DNA from: Methylobacterium currus | Lineage (GTDB): Bacteria > Pseudomonadota > Alphaproteobacteria > Rhizobiales > Beijerinckiaceae | Direction of reading: 5' to 3' | Length of the DNA stretch: 64,000 nucleotides | Assembly: GCF_003058325.1 (NCBI RefSeq) | Contig: NZ_CP028843.1 | Location: forward strand, 2,948,001-3,012,000 | Part shown: piece after piece, positions 61,589 to 64,000 of the stretch | Layout: the number at the start of each line of letters is the position of its first letter | Numbering within the stretch: the stretch's first letter is position 1 | The notes under the pieces: model-generated | Seen by the model: the letters and a program-made list of their open reading frames with translations, nothing else | Databases searched by the model: none | What the model was told of the DNA's origin: nothing | Made by a program: the position numbers and the translations under genes

Positions 61589-62815
61589 TCAGCTCTGGGT
61601 CGACATCCGGTCGATGAAGAGCGAGCCGCGGGAGATCACCCGCTCGCCTTCCGCCAAGCCGTCGAGGATCTCGACGGTGGAGCCGTCGACGATGCCGGCC
61701 CGGATCGGCCGGTTCTCGACCGAGTTGTCCGGCTTGAGCACCCAGACGCTGGCCTTGTTGCCCTCCAGGATCACGGCGGCGCGGGGCACGGCGTGGGACA
61801 GGGTCTCGCGCTCGTTGATGATGCGCACGCTGGCATACATCTCGGGCTTGAGCAGGCCTTGCCGGTTGTCGATCTCGGCCCGCACGGTGATGCGCCGGGT
61901 CGTCGGATCGACCGAGGTGCCGATGAAGTTGATCCGGCCCTCGAAATCGCGCTCCGGATGGGCCGGCACCCGGAAGGTGATCTTCTCGTCCATCTCGACC
62001 TTGGCGGCATCGGCCTCGCGCAGCTGCGCCACCAGCCACACCTTCGACAGGTCGCCGATGATGTAGGACGGCTCGCCGCTCGAGCCGACATACTGGCCCG
62101 GACCGATCTTGCGCTGGATGATGGTGCCGCTGAGCGGCGCGTTGATCGGCGTGTCGGGGTTGATCGCCGAGCCCTTCTGCAGGGCCGCCATCTCCTCGTC
62201 GCGCAATCCGAGGATACGCAGGCGGTTGCGGACCGCCTCCAGTCCGACCTCGGCGGTGCGGTTGTCGTTGGTGGCGGTGGTGAGGTCGTTCTGGGCCACC
62301 TGGAGATCGCGCAGGGTGGTGGCCCGGGTCTCGAACAGGTCGCGCTGCCGCTTCTCGGCGGCTTGCGCGAAGCCGAGCTGCGAGCGGCTCTTGTTCAGCA
62401 CGTTGAGGGCGGCGAGGTAGTCGTTCTGGGCCTGGACCATCTCGTTGGCCTGGACCGAGAACAGCGGCTGGCCGCGCTTCACCTGCTCGCCGGTGCGGGC
62501 GAAGATCGCGATGACGCGGCCGGGATAGGGCGAGAAGACCGGCGTCGCCTGGTATTCGTCGACCCCGATCTTGCCCTCGGTGACGATCTCCTCGAAGAAC
62601 CGGCGCTTGACCACCGGCTCGCTCGAGACCGTCGCGAGCTGGGATGGGGTGAGGGTGAAGCCCTTGGCCGCCGGCGGCCGGGCCGCCACGTCCGCGAAGG
62701 CGGTGATCGGCTCCTGGCGGTGGCTCGGACGCAAGATGGTGTAGGCGAAGACCGCCCCGGCGGCCACGACGGCCAGGACGACGACTTGGCTGATCGGTCT
62801 CAGCGTCCGGGGCAT
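61589..62815 (-). CDS. Periplasmic adaptor (membrane-fusion) subunit of the RND pump
   Basis: 408 residues, CusB/CzcB/HlyD type. One N-terminal membrane anchor (RPISQVVVLAVVAAGAVFAYTIL) is followed by a barrel-sandwich (biotinyl-lipoyl-like) domain VFSPYPGRVIAIFARTGEQVKRGQPLFSVQ, a coiled-coil hairpin (QNDYLAALNVLNKSRSQLGFAQAAEKRQRDL), the return strand NAPLSGTIIQRKIGPGQYV, and beta-barrel and membrane-proximal domains. No His/Met-rich metal-binding N-terminus is seen. ATG 62815 is chosen as the start that puts the membrane anchor at the N-terminus; an in-frame start at 63010 is not supported. It is first of a two-gene operon with the pump subunit. Confidence 0.9.
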   Translation of the reverse strand: MPRTLRPISQVVVLAVVAAGAVFAYTILRPSHRQEPITAFADVAARPPAAKGFTLTPSQLATVSSEPVVKRRFFEEIVTEGKIGVDEYQATPVFSPYPGRVIAIFARTGEQVKRGQPLFSVQANEMVQAQNDYLAALNVLNKSRSQLGFAQAAEKRQRDLFETRATTLRDLQVAQNDLTTATNDNRTAEVGLEAVRNRLRILGLRDEEMAALQKGSAINPDTPINAPLSGTIIQRKIGPGQYVGSSGEPSYIIGDLSKVWLVAQLREADAAKVEMDEKITFRVPAHPERDFEGRINFIGTSVDPTTRRITVRAEIDNRQGLLKPEMYASVRIINERETLSHAVPRAAVILEGNKASVWVLKPDNSVENRPIRAGIVDGSTVEILDGLAEGERVISRGSLFIDRMSTQS

Positions 62816-63055
62816 GTTCGTCACACTCTTCGTCGGCAGGCGCGCCGCTGCGGCGCGACGGGGATGACCGATCGGCAACGCACGGGCAACACTTAGCCAA
62901 ACTTGCTGACGCAAGCGTGAATAACTCTCGGGTCCAAGCCGTTCCGGGCCGGCTGTGCCGTTGGCGATACATTCGGCGGCAGGAGATCCGCGGCGCCATC
63001 GCGGCGCCATCGCGCCATCGCGGCGTCTGGGGTGCGGGTCGGCCCGGATTCCGGG

Positions 63056-64000
63056 TCACGCCTCCGGCGCGAGCAGGGCCGCCACCCGGGCGGCCAGATC
63101 GGCGGAGGGGAAGGGCTTCTCCAGCACCGAGAAATCCGCCGGGATGCGCGCCGCCTCGGCGTGGCCGGTGACGAGCAGGAACGGCAGGGAGGGCCAGCGC
63201 GCGCGCACCGCCTCGGCGAGGTCGAGGCCGCTCATGCCCGGCATCGCCAGGTCGGCCACGACGATGTCGAACCGCTCCGCGTCGAGCCGTTCGAGCGCCG
63301 CCTCGCCGCTCGGCACCTCGGCCTCGTCGTAGCCGAAGCCGTTGAGGAACGAGGCGGTGACGTGGCGGACCTGCGGATCGTCGTCGACGACCAGAACCCG
63401 GGCCCGGCGCGGCGCCGGAGCCGGCGCGGCCGGTGCGGTGGGCGACGCCTCGACCGCCTCGCGGGAGCGCGGCAGGTAGAGCAGCACGGTGGTGCCGCGC
63501 CCGACCGCGCTGTCGATCCGGATCGTGCCGCGCGATTGCTGGACGAGGCCGAACACCATCGCGAGGCCGAGGCCTGTGCCCTGGCCGACGCCCTTGGTGG
63601 TGAAGAACGGCTCGAACACCCGGCCTAAGATCTCCGGCGGGATGCCGGTGCCGGTGTCGCGGATCGCGATCACCGCGTAGTCGCCGTCCGTCAGGTTCGG
63701 ATCGGTGCTGCCCCGGACCGTCTCGTTGCGGGTCGAGAGGGCGACGATTCCACCCTCCGGCATCGCGTCGCGTCCGTTGATGCAGAGGTTGAGGATCGCC
63801 AGTTCGAGCTGGTCCGGATCGACCCTGGCGGCCCACAGGTCGTCGCTCAAGGAGCGCTCGACCTGCACGAAGCCGCCGAGGCTGCGCCCGAGCAGGTCGT
63901 CCATGCCGCGGATCACCGCGTTGAGGTCGACGACCCGGGCCTGGAGGTCGCGGCGGTGGCTGAAGGTGAGAAGGCGCTTGGTCAGGGCCGCGCCGCGCTG
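63056..64000 (-). CDS. Hybrid sensor histidine kinase with C-terminal receiver (5' end outside window)
   Basis: 315 codons visible; the reading frame runs off the window, so the sensor region and phospho-accepting histidine are missing. Visible from its left: the end of the dimerisation helix (RGAALTKRLLTFSHRRDLQ), the ATPase domain with N-box NLCINGRDAMPEGG, DTGTGIPPEILGRVFEPFFTTK and GQGTGLGLAMVFG, a Pro/Ala linker, then a receiver domain with VLVVDDDPQVRHV, phospho-site Asp in VVADLAMPGMSG, VTGH and EKPF. This is the common HATPase-REC layout of orphan hybrid kinases. It lies on the same strand as, and 240 bases before, the RND adaptor gene; whether they are functionally linked is not shown. 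Confidence 0.92.
   Translation of the reverse strand, partial: QRGAALTKRLLTFSHRRDLQARVVDLNAVIRGMDDLLGRSLGGFVQVERSLSDDLWAARVDPDQLELAILNLCINGRDAMPEGGIVALSTRNETVRGSTDPNLTDGDYAVIAIRDTGTGIPPEILGRVFEPFFTTKGVGQGTGLGLAMVFGLVQQSRGTIRIDSAVGRGTTVLLYLPRSREAVEASPTAPAAPAPAPRRARVLVVDDDPQVRHVTASFLNGFGYDEAEVPSGEAALERLDAERFDIVVADLAMPGMSGLDLAEAVRARWPSLPFLLVTGHAEAARIPADFSVLEKPFPSADLAARVAALLAPEA

Noticed and set aside
62985..63026. Short tandem run of GCGGCGCCATC-like units before the hybrid kinase stop
   Set aside because: Only about two imperfect short copies; likely chance slippage in GC-rich DNA.

Overview
The window is a single piece of a GC-rich (roughly two-thirds G+C) alphaproteobacterial chromosome, most likely Methylobacterium or a close Methylobacteriaceae relative. 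The evidence is the combination of a class I lysyl-tRNA synthetase, a Porin_2-type major porin, a short-LID adenylate kinase, no rpmJ after secY, two tuf genes, and a hopanoid C2-methylase-like radical SAM enzyme. The genus assignment is an inference from protein style; no database search was possible. No integrase, transposase, prophage, plasmid or CRISPR signal was seen.

Layout. Positions 1-18.2 kb hold mixed housekeeping and accessory genes: the 3' end of an ABC-F ATPase (uup), an outer-membrane porin, an OmpA-type protein with internal repeats that overlaps a small membrane protein, a PAS-GGDEF-EAL c-di-GMP protein, serA, a SCO1/SenC copper chaperone, a BcsA/NodC-type glycosyltransferase with a type II secretion ATPase-like N-terminus, a solitary periplasmic solute-binding protein, two SDR oxidoreductases divergent from a flavin-dependent monooxygenase, and lysS. 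Positions 18.3-55.3 kb are the transcription/translation superregion: tuf copy 1, tRNA-Trp, secE, nusG, rplK, rplA, a B12/radical SAM gene, rplJ, rplL, rpoB, rpoC; then rpsL, rpsG, fusA, tuf copy 2; then the S10, spc and alpha operons (rpsJ to rplQ, with secY and adk). Positions 55.4-64 kb hold a PepSY protein, a subgroup Ic aspartate aminotransferase, an AraC regulator, an RND pump with its membrane-fusion adaptor, and the 3' part of a hybrid histidine kinase.

How the genes work together. The central block makes RNA polymerase core subunits, elongation factors, the Sec core (SecE, SecY) and about 30 ribosomal proteins. Regulatory DNA visible in it includes good sigma70-type promoters before lysS, tRNA-Trp, rplJ, rpsL and rpsM, a long structured rplJ leader, and GC-rich hairpins at most operon joints. 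Two joints look like real regulatory elements: the rpsQ-rplN gap (four successive hairpins, the last with a T-run) and the rpoA-rplQ gap (two mutually exclusive hairpins, one a perfect 20-bp stem).

Most unusual content: the radical SAM gene inside the rplKA-rplJL cluster; a metallo-beta-lactamase-fold hydrolase inside the alpha operon between rpsK and rpoA; a 27-bp minisatellite between divergent serA and sco1; the repeat-built OmpA-like protein with a split OmpA domain; and tuf copies identical exactly from start to stop codon. No wholly new multi-gene system was recognised; the strongest leads are these insertions into conserved operons and the switch-like hairpins.
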